The notes under the pieces: generated by a model
Seen by the model: the letters and a program-made list of their open reading frames with translations, nothing else
What the model was told of the DNA's origin: nothing
Database searches by the model: none
Program-made: the position numbers and the translations under genes
In this document: in pieces, positions 41,881 to 53,783 of the stretch
Layout: the number at the start of each line of letters is the position of its first letter
How positions within the stretch are numbered: position 1 is the first letter of the stretch
Origin: Welwitschia mirabilis
Taxonomy: Eukaryota > Gnetophyta > Gnetopsida > Welwitschiales
Assembly (NCBI GenBank): GCA_051453625.1
Contig: JBOZIK010000001.1
Coordinates: 98,884,372-98,948,371, forward strand
Direction of reading: 5' to 3'
DNA: 64,000 nucleotides

Positions 41881-43190
41881 TGTTGTGGTGTGTATTTATG
41901 CAATAGTTCACATTCAAATTTAATCCTGTTAATTATAATTAAAATGCAAAATACAACACGCTAGTATAGACGAAGTGATCCAAATGTCGTAATTCCGTCG
42001 AAGANNNNNNNNNNNNNNNNNNNNNNNNNNNNNNNNNNNNNNNNNNNNNNNNNNNNNNNNNNNNNNNNNNNNNNNNNNNNNNNNNNNNNNNNNNNNNNNN
42101 NNNNCTTTTAAGTAGAATAAAAATAAATAACAATGCAAGGACAATGTAAAGGAAACACACTTTTCAAATAAAATACAAAGCTATTATAAATGAAATATCT
42201 ATTCAATTACCAAATTAACCTGTCACAGAGATTGATCCTATATAACCGAGATCAATTAAGGAAAATTTTCACTAAATCCTAATCAATCTAAGCTATGAGA
42301 CACATCAAATATAATATGAAAACATGCAATGTTAGTATATGAAATAGAAAATGCAGTGCAACTACTATGATGGTTTCAACCTTAACAAAGAGTGCCCTCA
42401 TGATCCATATCACAAATGAAGTTGTCATGGAATCATAAGTAACATAAATCATAAGAGAGATGTACATAATAAAATATATAAAAAGGACAATAGATTTTTT
42501 ATTATATTTAAACCAACATTTATGTTATAAAGTAGTAGTACCTCAATGAAGGACACATAGCCAAACACCAAGAAGATGTCTCTCTGTAATAAGAATGGTT
42601 GGACCTCCTATTCTTCAATCTCCTATCATAAGAATTTGTAATGCTAAAGAAGATAAAGTCAAGGATGAAGGAGGTATTTATTTAGGAATAAGAAGTTAAA
42701 AATAGAAAATCCTAATAGACATGGTAAAACCCTAACCGATGTGTAAGAAGGTGCATGACACATGGCAAAAGTTTGGTGGAGTTTAATGAACAGTTATTTT
42801 TAGGTGTTGTCCTACTAATCATCCAGACATAATTGGAGATGATGCTACATCATATAGGATCCACATCAACTACCAGTTTGGTCCTATAAGTATCCTAGTT
42901 AGCAAAATTATTTTTTTGTCTATACTATCATCCAGATTATAAGGTGAATAATAGGCTTCTTAAAGTTATTTCTTATGTCAGATTAGCCTCTTTGATCATA
43001 AGATTTTTACTTTAAATAGGAAGTAATGTAAATTGTCTGAAATGCTATCAAATGTAATAAAGATTGCATGTTTTTGGGATATTTGCCTTAGCTCTTCATT
43101 ATCATCAAAAATCAACATAAACATATCTAATGTTCTACAAAAATACTTAAAATACTTTATCAAATATATATAATTTGGCATTATTACAAG
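41881..43190 (+). other. Unassigned insertion between COP-3 and COP-4
   Basis: Contains no recognisable coding region. It separates two LTR-gag fragments of the same family and holds a 100-N gap at 42005-42104. It may be a piece of an LTR or non-autonomous element, but I found no paired ends. Confidence 0.35.
42005..42104. other. Assembly gap (100 N)
   Basis: A 100-N run. The flanks are not repeated. Confidence 0.95.
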
Positions 43191-43194
43191 ATAT

Positions 43195-44211
43195 ATGTGC
43201 TACACTAAAGGAGGTGATAGAGTTTAAGTGTTTTATAATAAATTATTTACATTCTCAAGGATTAAGCAAGTTTAACCTAATGAATTTATGATTTCTAAGA
43301 ATTAGAGATATAATAGTTTAAGGATTATTAAAATCTAGTTAGTTTAGTTAAATATGTCTTTCAAAATAAAGGTGTATCCTTGATAAAGATGTCTACTATA
43401 ATACATCTATCCTAAAAAATTAATGAAAATAAAATAGCCTTTGAATAACTAAATCTTAGTTATTTATAGACATTGCATGGCATTTAAATAATTCAAATGG
43501 CTATCTTACTAGGGTAAAGGCAAAGAAAACTCTTAAGAATAAAAGGAAAATATTATAAAGAGGATAAGGATTACTCATATGGGTAATTGGAACTACTGTT
43601 AAATAATTCTATAATCTTGATGAAGAGAACCATTTACTGAAGATACTACTTGACCCTTAGCTCTTCCACTATTACATAACTCTGATCTTGATTGTGAATG
43701 ACTACATCAAGAAGAACTTAAGATTTCATCAAAGTAACATCTTATAGGCTTGTCATTTACTCTTTTCATTTTTTATTGGAATTTCATTATAAAAATATTA
43801 GATTATTGCATTCATTCATTCTAGTTTATAAGTTTTAATCATCTCTTTTACTAGGATTCCTTGTTTGAGGATTCTAAAGCATAAGATAATCCTTGTATGA
43901 GTGTGCTTATTTTAATGTTTAGAAGTATAACTTATGTTTGATCCATTGTAATCCATGAGGGAAAGAGAGTGCTACTTACAAGAAGCATCTCATTTGTATG
44001 TAAGGTTGGTGATGCTCTAAAACCACTATTTTTATAGGTTAAGGATATCTAGAGGTATGAAGAGAGGCTAACCTCTATGTGTGGACATATCTATGGTGGG
44101 GAACCATGTCAAATATATAAGAACTCTATTATGCATTTCATTTGTTTTTAGTTGAAAATTTTTATTTGGTAAAACTCATTCATGCATTTCCTCTAAGTTC
44201 AACAATCCTGA
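43195..44211 (+). repeat. COP-4 LTR, 5' truncated (plus orientation)
   Basis: Aligns with the reverse complement of the COP-5 LTR at 62358-63776 but lacks about its first 400 bp. It ends ..CAATCCTGA, two bases before the primer-binding site. Confidence 0.8.
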
Positions 44212-44213
44212 AG

Positions 44214-44225
44214 TGGTATTAGTGT
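44214..44225 (+). promoter_or_regulatory. COP-4 primer-binding site
   Basis: TGGTATTAGTGT matches the initiator tRNA-Met type site TGGTATCAGAGC at 9 of 12 positions. Confidence 0.75.
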
Positions 44226-44710
44226 AGGTTCTCATAAAAAGTAGTTTACATCCTTTTAAAACTATGAAAAGGATGCCATCCATTAGACGTACACTCTTTT
44301 ATGGGATAAACTATTCCTATTGAAAGATGAAGATGTAGGTGTAATTACAATATTTTAAGTTTTAAGTTTTGCAAAATATTTAATATGAATACTTAAAACA
44401 TACAAAAACCACAATATATGTTATAAGTAATTCCTGTTATCAAATCACATCTAGAAGGAACTAGAAATACAAAGAAAAGACACCGTTCATGTATGACTCA
44501 AAGGTAAAAGATGCTCTTTACTCAGCCCTTATGATGGAGGAATTCAATCAAATAGATAAATGCAAAATAACATAAGAGATACAGAATATTTTAATGGAAA
44601 CATATAAAGAAACCTCAGTTGTCAAGCAATCAAAGCTTTCTATCTAGTCTAATCAGTTTGTAAAGTTAAAGATGAATAATGAAGAGAAATTTATAATAAA
44701 CCAACATAGG
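44226..44710 (+). pseudogene. COP-4 gag relic, 3' truncated
   Basis: Shows the N-terminal copia gag pattern: LFYGINYSY near 44.29 kb, then KEKTPFMYDSKVKDALYSAL, MMEEFNQIDKCKI, ILMETYKETSVVKQSKLSI and FVKLKMNNEEK. It breaks at about 44,710, where a minus-oriented LTR of the same family begins, so two copies of one family meet head to head. Confidence 0.85.
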
Positions 44711-45837
44711 AATGTACTCACAAGTACTTATAGAAGCATTCCCATATAAGAGTTGTCTTATAATTTAAAAATCCTAGTAAGGGATCCTAAGAATAAAATT
44801 AATAAATGAACTACAATATGTGCATTCATAAATTAGATAATCTTTTAAGTGCTAATAAATAATAATAATTAAAAAAATAACAAGCTTAAAAAGACATTCC
44901 TTTAATGAAATGCTTATGTTCTCCTTTGTAATTATCACCTATGAGTGTCTTAAATTAGAATAATGAAGCTATTGTAAGATCTAATAATTAAGTAAATTTA
45001 TTCACTAGATTTAACTTTTCAAAAAGATAGATAAAAGCTTCATGTGCAGTACTAATCACTGTGCAAGTAACTTGTTTTTCTTTTCTCTTTATGCCCTTTA
45101 TACTTTTGATATTGCTATTAACCTAGAGAGATAGCCATTTGGAAGAATTTAACCACTATGTAATGGATAGAAACAACTAATTTTTGATCATTTAATGACT
45201 ATTTTATGTTGCATAAATTTTTGGAATAAACATCTTTGAAATAGTAGATATCTCTTGTTAGGTAGAAGTCTTTACCCTAAAAGATATCTTGGATTAAACT
45301 TCCCAGATATTAATAAAACTTAAACTACTATATTTGTGAATGTCAATAATCATGAGTCCAAGATGTAAAACTTACTTACTTCCTTGAAATGTAGATAATT
45401 CATTAAAATACAATTTATCTCTATTATCTCTTCTAGTTTAGGATAGATGTATTTAACTCTATAGATCTTCTAATAGTTAAAGTAGTAGAGATGTCTTTAA
45501 TGTGATAGATTTCTTTCATCTATCTTAGGTCCTTAGTTGATCATAGACGTATTTGTCATTGTAAACATCTTTTCCTATGATGAATTCTAGTTCATCATAG
45601 ACATCTTTAATATAGCAGACGTCTTTTCCATAGATGTATTCACATGTATAAACATCATTAGTCAATTGTGTTTAACATTTATGAAATCTAAGCTAAACCT
45701 TCTGTGTAATACAAACTTGAGTTATTGACTCGAAGTAATCCTTTCTTACTATTTGATGTTTTCTAGTTTGACCTATCTACATAATAGATACATTACATTT
45801 GACAAATAGAATCATTAGAACTAGAATTTTACCAATA
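44711..45837 (-). repeat. COP-5 3' LTR, truncated
   Basis: Starts TATTGGTAAAATTCTAG at 45837 on the minus strand, right after the polypurine tract, and aligns with 63776 down to about 62640. The last roughly 280 bp are missing where it meets COP-4 gag. Confidence 0.8.
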
Positions 45838-45857
45838 ATCCCCCCTTTTTGATGATG
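45838..45857 (-). promoter_or_regulatory. COP-5 polypurine tract
   Basis: The minus strand reads CATCATCAAAAAGGGGGGAT directly before the LTR. ATCATCAAAAAGGGGGAGATTG is a frequent polypurine-tract/LTR junction in plant copia elements. Confidence 0.85.
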
Positions 45858-46704
45858 TTCAAAACATTAAAAATATCATTAGTTTAATCATGTATTGTTA
45901 ACTATATTTAGATAGTTTAATCCAAGAGATACATAATATAAATTTTAATAGTTTTAAAAAAATTATTAAATATACACATATTCATGCAGCATACTAAATA
46001 AGAAATAGTTTAAAATTAGATAGATAAGAATTAATTAATTTTTATATAAGTAAAAAGAAAAAAACATAAAAAGTAATAATAGTCAATAAAATACTATGTA
46101 ATATGTACCAACAATAGTCAATGATCATTAACAATGATGTCACTTATAGGAAGTGCAATCCATTTATCTTAAGATCATATCCTCTAGATTCATATAGGAT
46201 GTCCAATCTGATATGCCCAACTTCTTCCCCTTTTTGGATAGCAAAAAAGGTGATAATTACTAAGAGATAAGTTATCAATATAGTAAGTTCCATCTCCTAT
46301 ATCATTACTGTCATTGTTACTATTCCTGGTAATAAAGGTTTGAATGATATATAAAGAACAAGTGGTGGATGGAGGTGTATTCCAATTCCTACATGGGCGT
46401 TGAGATGATTTACCATGGCCTTCAGAGATCTGTTTCCTCATATGTGAATACATTTGATGGGTAATAAAAGTGTCAAAAAAGTTGGCATTAGCTATCTCAG
46501 TAAAACCATAGGCTAAAGATGGAGAAATGCTAAGATTAAAACCTAAATGGGGAGCATGAAAGACAATGATAAAGTTGGAGGATAAGGTGAAGATGGTGGA
46601 CAAGGTGGAGATAAAGGCTGAATAGGATGATGAATGGATAATTTGCAATAAGACCTATAAAATATAATAGGATAATCATTAGAACTCCTAGAGTCTGCTT
46701 ACTG

Positions 46705-46795
46705 CTCCTCTTATGCTTATGTTAGAGCCTGGTGCTCCCTCTATACCTATGCTAGAGCCTGGTGCTTCTCCTGTATCTGTGCTTCCTCTATTATG
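46705..46795 (-). repeat. 33-bp repeats encoding a Gln-rich helix
   Basis: Two adjacent units around AGAGCCTGGTGCT (plus strand) encode, on the minus strand, repeats of the form EKHQALA and REHQALT, probably a former coiled coil. Confidence 0.6.
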
Positions 46796-47114
46796 GACTC
46801 TACTAAATTAGAATCTATTACATGATCTAATTTATATCCTATAGTAGAAGGTGCTAAAGGTATCTCTGCCTTTGATTCCTCCTCAAAATCAGATCAAGTA
46901 AGAGTCTCTATGACTTTTTAATTACCTATGAGAGCCTCTCCTTCACTAGCTATAGAATAATGCTTGTTCAACCTCAATAGATTACATTTAATTTTACCTA
47001 TTATATTAGCAATAGCATTGTGACACTTCTTTAATAATGATGAACTATAATAAGATATATAGTAAGAGTGCTAAAATTATTCTTTATAAGATCTATTGCT
47101 TATGCCTTTACCTA

Positions 47115-47534
47115 NNNNNNNNNNNNNNNNNNNNNNNNNNNNNNNNNNNNNNNNNNNNNNNNNNNNNNNNNNNNNNNNNNNNNNNNNNNNNNNNNNNNNN
47201 NNNNNNNNNNNNNNNNNNNNNNNNNNNNNNNNNNNNNNNNNNNNNNNNNNNNNNNNNNNNNNNNNNNNNNNNNNNNNNNNNNNNNNNNNNNNNNNNNNNN
47301 NNNNNNNNNNNNNNNNNNNNNNNNNNNNNNNNNNNNNNNNNNNNNNNNNNNNNNNNNNNNNNNNNNNNNNNNNNNNNNNNNNNNNNNNNNNNNNNNNNNN
47401 NNNNNNNNNNNNNNNNNNNNNNNNNNNNNNNNNNNNNNNNNNNNNNNNNNNNNNNNNNNNNNNNNNNNNNNNNNNNNNNNNNNNNNNNNNNNNNNNNNNN
47501 NNNNNNNNNNNNNNNNNNNNNNNNNNNNNNNNNN
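47115..47534. other. Assembly gap (420 N) flanked by an identical 26-bp sequence
   Basis: The 26 bases before the N run (47089-47114, starting AGATCTATTGCTTATGCC) are identical to the 26 bases after it (47535-47560). This suggests an unmerged contig overlap. Confidence 0.95.
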
Positions 47535-48597
47535 AGATCTATTGCTTATGCCTTTACCTACTAGTACTGATGATTATTGTTTCTCACTAAACTCTAAAAG
47601 TGGCCTTTTAGGATAAATGAAGTTAACTTGTTGTATTGAAACATTAGCATTACTAATAATCAAGCTGATCCAAAAAAGATGATCCAAGGTCTAATCCTTA
47701 TGGGAAAGATTAATGATATCCATATATGAAAAGAAAACCAAGATCAATTTTCATCCTTTTGAGAAGGTAATAAATAAAAAATGTATACATTAGGTTGCAA
47801 TACCTATATCTACTACCACAAATAAGTATGTTTTAAAAAGTGATTAAATTTAAAATAGAAGCATCTAGCATAATATCTTTGCATTCTACATTCTCAAAAA
47901 AATTCATCCTCAAATGCTTAAAAAGCACATTAATCAGTGAAAGACATGAAACACTAATACAGTGACAAGTGAATATATCTTTAAAATAAGGATTATACAA
48001 TTATAAAAGATTCAAATCATCTATACTAAGCACGAAATTTACAAAAATGGATGTAAGAAATTGATAAGTACCTTGCACTTGAGTTTGAAAGAATCTAGTG
48101 CTATAATCTATCTCATGTATATTAGTATAGAATTCCATGACTATAAAGTTTAGAATTCCTTGATCTAATTGGACTACCATGTTCTAAACAATATGTGAAA
48201 AATAAGCAAAAAGATAATTTATTTTTTTTTTTGCTTTGGGGATTTAAGAGTTCATTCTGTAATAATGGAGTTTCTAGTCCAAGTTTTAAATTATTTTACA
48301 ACTAACTCATGATAAAACTAAGGTTTATACTATGGTATGTGAGTTATTATAATAGATTCTTTTTATCTGAAGGCACTAGAGGCTTTCTTCTCATCATGTT
48401 TGAAGAAAATATAAAAAGAAATAAACTAGTAGCAAATAAATACAAAATATTTAGTGAAAAAGTTCACCTATCAAAGAAATAATAATCTATTGTGCTGGCT
48501 ATAAAGACTTCTTTCAAATCCAAGATATCTTTGCTAAGAGATCTAAGAAAAGTTAGTTGGAAAAAAAATATAAGAGGAATAGTTGCTAAGTGGATGA

Positions 48598-48602
48598 TTA
48601 AA
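48598..48602 (+). repeat. Gypsy insertion target-site duplication, left (TTAAA)
   Basis: TTAAA precedes LTR 1. TTGAA follows LTR 3 at 56994-56998 (4 of 5 match). Confidence 0.6.
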
Positions 48603-50587
48603 TGTAACATCCTAATTTTCTGTAACTAAAAACTTCTACATGTTAATGATGCTCTGCTACCAAAATGTAACATCCATGTTTTTGCACTTAAAAACTTCAT
48701 CTAGCTCTAATATCAAATTGTAATGTCATAAAATCCATAACTAAAAGCTTTAATTTTTTTAAAAATAATTTTATTAAATATATAAACCAATAATCCTACC
48801 AAAAATACATCCTTAAGTAACTTTTAAAGGTAAATAAAATAAATAACTCACTTAATGTTTAAATACACAAGAAAATAAATAATTCTTTATTTTTAAAAAA
48901 ATACAAGTACCATATTGATATCATATCTTAAAAGTTAATACAAGATATAATAGATTAAAAGTTACAAGGATGGACCTAGCACTTCATTTTAACAATTTCT
49001 CATGCATAAGCTGAAATAAATCAACATTTCAGAACACCATCCTTAGTAAGATAAATCAGCTTTTTTTGTGCTTCACTCAATTACCTATCAAACACAAACA
49101 ACATAATGTAAGAACTATAACCTTCACAATTCCCAGTATGGTCTATGATAAGGGTTGAAATGATAAGGGTTTTCAAGTAAAAAGGAATATCAAAAATAAT
49201 CTAGAAAATACTAAGGCTTTATTTAAATTAATCTTCTTTATTGTTATTCCATAATAGATTTTAGTAATCCAGTTACACATAATCCAAGAGGCACAAATGG
49301 TAAATTGGTCAAATTTTCCTATTCATCCTAGAATTTTAATCCCACAGACTTAGGATTGATTTAGAAAGCATCTTTCCCTAAAGATGAATTACTACTTATC
49401 ATGACCAGTTTTAGTTTCTTATTTTAGAATCATCATCCAAAGTCGATAATCAAAACAAGTTAATCAACAACTAATTACAAGATTTAAATAAGATGTTAAG
49501 GATTGTGATACAAGTACATAAGATAACACTAACATGGGATATATGTAGTCTAAATGTAACTTCATCGATATGAAAGAGCAACTTTATAAGAAATACACTA
49601 ATATTGTAACCTTAATTTAGGGATTAATCAAGATGCAAATGATAAGAATCATGCAACAGAATAAAAGAAACATAAGAACCATTCAAGAATGAAATGAAAG
49701 AATATAAGAATCATACAAGAAAGAAAATAAAAACTAAAATCCATACAAGAAAGAATTTTAAGAATCAAAATTCATACAAGAATGAAATGAAAACCATAAA
49801 AATCATATAAGAAAGGAATCAAAAGAACATAAGAACCATACAAGAAAATAGATTATGCCATAAAACCCTACCCAAATTAATATCAAGGTTTAAGAACTCC
49901 CAAAGATTCTAAGACTCAGAGATTCAAAGGCTTATCTAAGCTCCAAGGATCAGTAGTAAAAGATTCTGCAAAAATGAAAGTGAGGGAAAAAGGGAAGAGG
50001 GTTTTATTTTTGAGAATATGAAGGTAAAACATCATAAAGGAAGATGGTCAAGGTGGCAAAAGTTAATAAATATTCTTTATATATGAAGATAAAACATTAT
50101 GAAGAAGGATGGTTAAGGTGGTAAAAGTTGCTAAAGGTTCTTTATATATGAAGGCAAAACATCATGAAAGAGGATGGTCGAGGTGGCAAAAGTTGGTAAA
50201 GATTCAGTAACCACCCTTATTTCATTCCTTTCCAAGCCATTAGATGTATTAATATCATAACAATAAATAGTGATGCTTGTCATACTATAATGAGTAATTT
50301 CTAAAAACCATATTTTAACTATTTTGAGACATAAGTGCAATAGTTACAAAATTTTAACCACAAGAATTACAATTATTCCATAAGATTTTTAAATAAGGGT
50401 AATATTATGACTATTACAAAATGCGAGGTATTATTGAATAAAATGTTCACAATAAAAATTACACCACTAAAAATATTAAAATAAATACATGCAATAATTT
50501 AAATAGCATGAGGATCTATAACGTTAAATTTTATTTTAATTAAACTCTTAGGATAATTCTTTGAATCTTGAAAGTATGGACATGATA
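48603..50587 (-). repeat. GYP-1 LTR 1
   Basis: The plus strand begins TGTAACATCCTAATTTTC and ends GGACATGATA. It carries internal tandem repeats at 49640-49850 (units around AAGAACCATACAAGAAAG) and three units of about 65 bp at 50015-50210. Confidence 0.85.
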
Positions 50588-51732
50588 TTTCTCTACCTAT
50601 TAAGAGGTTTTATCCTTGAAACTAGAATTTAGCAACTGTTTTACCTATTCTACTTAATGATGTCTTAAAACTTGTATCTAGTTTCTTTTTAGAGTGATAA
50701 TTAAGTAATTTGAAACTTTCAAGATTATAATTGCACTAAAAAATTATTACTTGCAATACTCAAAGGATTGAAACAATCTTTCTATCTAAGTTCTTCTTTT
50801 ATTAGTACAAATAACATAATTTGATAATTTTCATGCTTAACTAGATATTTTATAAAAATGAAAATGTTAATACATGTTATATCCTAAATAGTAACTGATT
50901 AGATCTCTTTACTTGGAGTTGAGGTGTAAATATTCTTAATATCCATTGACTTCTTTTTGTTAGAAAAATTTTTGGCATAGTTAGGGGCCCCATAATTATA
51001 ACATCCTATTTTTTAAGAATTTTTAGTTTCATTATTTAAGCGATAAGTAGTCTTAGGCCTATCTTTAGGCTTGTTCTTACCCTGATTTTGTATTGCATTA
51101 ACCTTGGAAGCTTCAAGTTTGTCATCATTTTAATTTAACTCATTATTTTTTAAAGAATGATTTCTTTCTCTCTTGAATTTCTCCTCTTCCTTGAAAATTT
51201 CTTTTCCTTGTGCTAATTTTCTTATTCTTATTTGAAGACTATTTACTTATCCTTTCCTTCTCTAAATCTTTTATAAGTAACTTTGGTTGAAATAATTTTA
51301 CTTACCTTTGAATAGTTATCAACCATGCTTCTATATTAGCTACATTATTAACACCATTAAAGGTTGAAGGTTTTATTCTCTTAAACTGCATCATCATTTT
51401 TTTGAGAGATTCACCATTTTCCCTGATATTATTTTGCTCATGAAGTTCACTTACTAGATTATTAACTACATCTATAAGAATTGTAACTCCATTTGGTTAA
51501 TTTACTACCTTTGTTGGAGCCATGATGAATCTGTGGAAATCAACTACATACATTATAATCCAAAATTTTCATGCCAAATCTTACAACTTAAGTAGTAGCT
51601 AAGTTAAGTGGAATTACAATCTATGTTTTAACAAGAATTATGCCTAGTAATTTTGACCAATATTTATACCTAGTGAGTTCACACAATTATTAAGCCTAGT
51701 GAGTTTATAAAACCTATGCTCTGATACCAAAA
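50588..51732 (-). pseudogene. GYP-1 interior 1: shortened gag
   Basis: Minus-strand ATG at 51533-51531 starts MAPTKVVN. It is followed by VVNNLVSELHEQNNIRENGE, then KKMMMQFKRIKPSTFNG and IEAWLITIQR near 51.3 kb, the N-terminal pattern of Ty3/gypsy gag. Most of the middle is missing: it jumps to a basic region (NKNKKISTRKRNFQGRGEIQ) and a worn zinc knuckle GCYNYGAPNYAKNF near 51.0 kb, where a Cys, the His and the last Cys are changed. No pol genes follow. The same layout recurs in interior 2, so the deletion is older than the duplication. Confidence 0.8.
51718..51729 (-). promoter_or_regulatory. GYP-1 primer-binding site (perfect)
   Basis: The minus strand reads TGGTATCAGAGC, a full 12-base complement to the initiator tRNA-Met end, three bases from LTR 2. 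Similar but worn motifs recur inside the LTR at about 51775, 51835 and 51890. Confidence 0.9.
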
Positions 51733-53783
51733 TATAACATCCTAATTTTCAGTAACCAAAAACTCCTACATGTTAATGACATTGTGATATCAAAATGTAA
51801 CACTGATGTTTTTGCACTTAAAAACTTTATCTAGCTCTAATACCAAAATATAATGTCACAAATTTCTATAGTTGACAAACTTAAACTTGCTTTGATACCA
51901 AATTGTGATGTTCTAAAATCCATAACTAATAGCTTTAATTTTTTCTACAAACACTTTTATCAAATATAGAAATCAACAATCCTTAAATGAATATATATGT
52001 ATACCAGAAATACATCCTTAAGAACTTTTAAAGGTAAATAAAATAAATAACTCACTTAATGTTTAAATATAAAATAAAATAAATGCTTCTTTATTTCTAA
52101 TAAAAGACAAGTATCATATTGATATAATATCTTAAAATTCAATTATAAGATATAATAGATTACAAGTTACAAGGATGAACAAATCACTCATTTTAACAAT
52201 TTCTTATGTACAAGCTAAAATAAATAAACATTTTCAAACACCCTCCTTAGTAAGACAAATTAGCTTTTTCTATGCTTCACTCAACCACCAATTAAATACA
52301 AACAACATGGTGTGAGAACTATAACCTTCATAGTTCCCAGTATGGTCCATGGCAAGGGTTGGAATGATAAGGGTTCTTAAGTGAAAAGGAATATTAAGAA
52401 TAATCTAGAAAATATTGAGGCTCCATTTAAGTTAATCTTCTTTACTATTACTTCATAATAGATTTTAGTAATCCAGTTGCATATAATCTAGGAGGAACAA
52501 ATAGTAAATTGGTTACATTTTCTCTATTCATCTTGGAAGTTTAGTCCCATGGCCTTGGGACCCCCTTCAAATAGAATCTCTCCCTGAAGATAAACAACTA
52601 GTTACCCTGGCTAGTTTTATTTTTTTATTTAAAAATCATTAATTAAGCTCAATAACCAAAACAAGTTAATCAATAACTCATTATGAGACTTAGACAAGAT
52701 GGAAAGGGTTACAATACAAGTACATAAGATAATACTAACATGGTATATATATAGTCTAAATGCAACTTCACCGATATGTAAGAACAACTTTATAAGAAAT
52801 AAACAAATATTGTAATCATTCAATGTAGGAATTAATCGATATGTAAATGATAAGAATCATGTAAGAGAATAAAAGAAACAACGAACCATTCAAGAATGAA
52901 AAAAAAGAATATAAGAACCATACAAGAAAGGAAATGAAAATGAAAATCCATATAAGAAAGGATTCAAAGAACCAAAATCCATACAAGAATAAAATAAGAA
53001 CCATAGAAAACATATAAGAAAGGAATTAAAAGAACATAAAAACCATATAAGAAAATAGATTATGCCATAATCATACCTAAATTAAAGTTTTGAGAAAATC
53101 TAAATATTCCAAAACTCAAAGATTCAAAGTCTTATCCAAGCTCCAAGATTCAAACGAAAGTGAGGAAAAAGTAGGAAGAGGGTTTTATTTATAATTAAGG
53201 TTTGGTGGAATGCAAAGGGTTATGAAAATATGAAGACAAAACCTCATAAAGAAGGATGATCAATGCGCAAAAGTTAATAAATATTTTCTATATATGAAGA
53301 CAAAACATCATGAAGGAGGATGATCAAGGTGAAAAAAGTTAATAAAGGTTCTTTATATATGAAGATAAAACATCGAGGTGATGAAAGTTGGTAAATATTC
53401 GGTAACCATCCTTATTCTATTCCTTACTAGGCCATTGGATAAATTAATATCATAACAATAAATAGCAATGCTCATCATGCAATAATGGGTAATTTTCAAA
53501 AACCATATTTAAACTATTTTTCAGATATAAGTGTAATAGTTACAAAATTTTAACTATAAGAATTAAAATTATGTCATAAGAACTTTCAACAAGGGTAATA
53601 TTATGACTACTATAAAACGTGAGGTATTATTACATAAAATTTTCACAATAAAAATTTTACCACTAAAAATCTTAAAATAAATACATGCAATAATTTGAGT
53701 AGATTGAGGATCTATATCAACAGAATTTATTTTAACTAAACTCTTAGGCTAAGTCTTTGAACCTTAAAAGATTGAACATGACA
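51733..53783 (-). repeat. GYP-1 LTR 2
   Basis: The plus strand begins TATAACATCCTAATTTTC and ends TGAACATGACA. On the minus strand it is preceded by the purine-rich AAGGAATGGAGAAA (polypurine tract). Internal repeats lie at 52860-53060 and 53230-53400. Confidence 0.85.

Larger units (their letters stand above)
46190..48440 (-). pseudogene. Extra 3' ORF of COP-5: plant-transposon protein relic
   Basis: One minus-strand frame, with stops, can be followed from about 48.44 kb to the N gap and resumes beyond it. It contains a VMEFYTNIHEID block followed by TQVQGTYQFLTSIFVN near 48.1 kb, then a NILICGSRYRYCNLM block with IYYLLKRMKIDLGFLF near 47.8 kb, and VNFIYPKRPLLEFSEKQ near 47.6 kb. This order recalls the 'putative plant transposon protein' domain (PF20167, my recollection of its FYxN and later motifs). 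Left of the gap the frame is Glu/Gln-rich (IEEAQIQEKHQALA) with Gln codons turned into stops. A different frame at 46190-46648 is open for 152 codons but resembles nothing known. Located between RNase H and the 3' LTR on the same strand. Confidence 0.5.

Noticed and set aside
46190-46648. 152-codon minus-strand frame as a genuine gene
   Set aside because: It does not continue the frame that carries the recognisable blocks of the extra COP-5 region and has no identifiable domain; kept only as part of that relic.
47037-47616. Long open frames across the 420-N run
   Set aside because: Their length comes from untranslated N; only a few real codons lie on each side.
52629-53013. Open frames in the gypsy LTR
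   Set aside because: They are produced by non-coding LTR tandem repeats and do not recur in the same form in the other two LTRs.
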